A stretch of 64,000 nt of DNA. Origin: JBEKTW01 sp963727845. GTDB lineage: Bacteria > Bacteroidota > Ignavibacteria > UBA10030 > SZUA-254. Below the pieces are notes generated by a model. The model had not been told where the DNA came from and made no database searches. It saw nothing but the letters and a program-made list of their open reading frames with translations. Positions 63,118 to 64,000 of the stretch are shown here, piece after piece; position 1 is the first letter of the stretch; each line of letters starts with the position of its first letter. Where the stretch lies: NCBI GenBank assembly GCA_963727845.1, contig CAVSHI010000001.1, positions 124,001 through 188,000 of the forward strand, written 5' to 3'. Position numbers and translations under genes: made by a program.

Positions 63118-64000
63118 ATGAAAAAGAAATTACTCTCCCTCTCTCTTTTCTTTCTTACTGCCGCTTTTCTGCTTAACGCAGGTGCCCTCATCTGTCAGGA
63201 GAAACAAAATCTCACTCTCGACAACATGAGCAATCCCACGCTCATGCAGGCATTCTCCACGCCCCGCACCTGGTGGCTGGCCGATAATACCGTTATCATC
63301 TATGATACGCGAAAGCCCGACTCGGTGAGAACACTTGAACGCCTCGACCCGGTCAGCGGTGAGCGAACACAATTCCTCGACAGAAAGAGAGCAAAGGAAA
63401 GTCTTGCAAGTCTCTTCCCGGAAGGAAAGTCTCCTCGTTTCTCACCCGTTCCCAACCAGATTTCGGTTGCGGGAAGATACGGATGTTATCTTATCAAGGG
63501 AGACATTTTTCTGCTCGATATTCCGAACGCTTCATTCTCACGGGTCACCGACACCAAGGAGGAGGAGCAGTCCGTCAATTTCTCCCCGGATGGAAACAAG
63601 CTCGCATTTGTTCGTGACCACGACCTGTACGTGTACGATATCGCAGAGAAAAAAGAGATGCGGCTCACCAACGACGGGAACGATTCACTGCTCAATGGCA
63701 CACTCTCGTGGGTCTACTGGGAGGAAATATTCGGCCGCTCGGATGCCGGATACCGGTGGTCTCCGGATTCCAAATCAATAGCGTACCTGCAAACAGATGA
63801 ATCGGGCGTGAGCATTCAGCACTACGTCGATGAATCCCCGTGGACGCCTACCGTGACGACACAGCGTTATCCCAAAGTGGGAGAGAAAAATCCCAGGGTC
63901 CGGGTGGGCATGATCGAAGTCGGTTCGAATAAAACGACATGGGTACATATTGATACGAGCACATACGAATATATCATCCGGATCGACTGGCTGCCGGACA
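63118..64000 (+). CDS. DPP IV-type S9 peptidase (partial, runs off right edge)
   Basis: 294 codons present. ATG 63118 follows GAAGGA. Signal peptide to about residue 22, then the N-terminal beta-propeller of dipeptidyl-peptidase IV: WSPDSKSIAYLQTDE, and the double Glu motif in WVYWEEIFGR that holds the substrate amino terminus. The catalytic alpha/beta hydrolase domain lies outside the window. It should remove Xaa-Pro dipeptides in the periplasm or at the surface. With the M1, C1 and M48 enzymes it makes the window rich in peptidases. Confidence 0.85.
   Translation, partial: MKKKLLSLSLFFLTAAFLLNAGALICQEKQNLTLDNMSNPTLMQAFSTPRTWWLADNTVIIYDTRKPDSVRTLERLDPVSGERTQFLDRKRAKESLASLFPEGKSPRFSPVPNQISVAGRYGCYLIKGDIFLLDIPNASFSRVTDTKEEEQSVNFSPDGNKLAFVRDHDLYVYDIAEKKEMRLTNDGNDSLLNGTLSWVYWEEIFGRSDAGYRWSPDSKSIAYLQTDESGVSIQHYVDESPWTPTVTTQRYPKVGEKNPRVRVGMIEVGSNKTTWVHIDTSTYEYIIRIDWLPD

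Overview
The window looks like a chromosome segment of a Gram-negative member of the Bacteroidota/Ignavibacteria side of the FCB group. Four large exported proteins end in a type IX secretion (T9SS) sorting domain with the NYPNPFN signature. There are also a lipoprotein, several starts without a clear Shine-Dalgarno sequence, and promoters of the form TTGANN-N17-TATNTT. The exact lineage cannot be fixed from the sequence alone. No rRNA, tRNA or CRISPR array was seen.

Layout. 1-6926 (minus): a tightly coupled cassette of a PLD-SNF2 helicase, a DUF1016/YhcG PDDEXK nuclease and an Eco57I-type DNA methyltransferase that runs off the left edge; it is probably restriction or phage defence. 7420-16907 (plus): a secreted GH133-like glucan hydrolase, a TPR-receiver protein, a cyclic-nucleotide-binding protein with an AI-2E family transporter, and a large T9SS cargo protein. 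17067-23088 (minus): a corrinoid methyl-transfer cluster (MttB-family methyltransferase, activation protein, corrinoid protein, homocysteine methyltransferase) behind an APC permease and an SPFH protein; the first four resemble a MetH taken apart into separate polypeptides. 23539-31575 (plus): TPR-thioredoxin protein, M48 protease, alpha/beta hydrolase and M1 aminopeptidase. 32092-49271 (minus): histidine kinase, S23-type four-helix protein, NtrC-type regulator, then one ABC ATPase with seven ABC-2 permeases and a NEW3-domain membrane protein. 49649-60011 (plus): a C1 protease and two giant T9SS proteins carrying beta-helix, dockerin-like, cohesin-like, Big_2 and FnIII domains. 60110-62583 (minus): a membrane polyferredoxin and a Tat-exported DUF362 protein. 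63118-64000 (plus): a DPP IV-type peptidase that runs off the right edge.

How the parts may work together. A two-component system with a GAFTDA-bearing sigma-54 activator lies directly upstream of the ABC-2 array. A -24/-12 sequence (GGCAC-N5-TTGC) sits between the activator gene and the first permease gene, so the kinase and regulator probably control the array. The spacers of the array, and one leader elsewhere, are built of degenerate 7-nt and 8-nt unit arrays kept in strict register over up to about 200 nt. A second heptamer family (CCTANNA) flanks the S23 gene as inverted arms. Almost the same arms, including an identical 30-mer, occur 37 kb away without the gene.

Three genes (corrinoid protein, MttB-family protein, alpha/beta hydrolase) are each broken by one extra base in a similar local context, so sequence error is a serious alternative to true pseudogenes.
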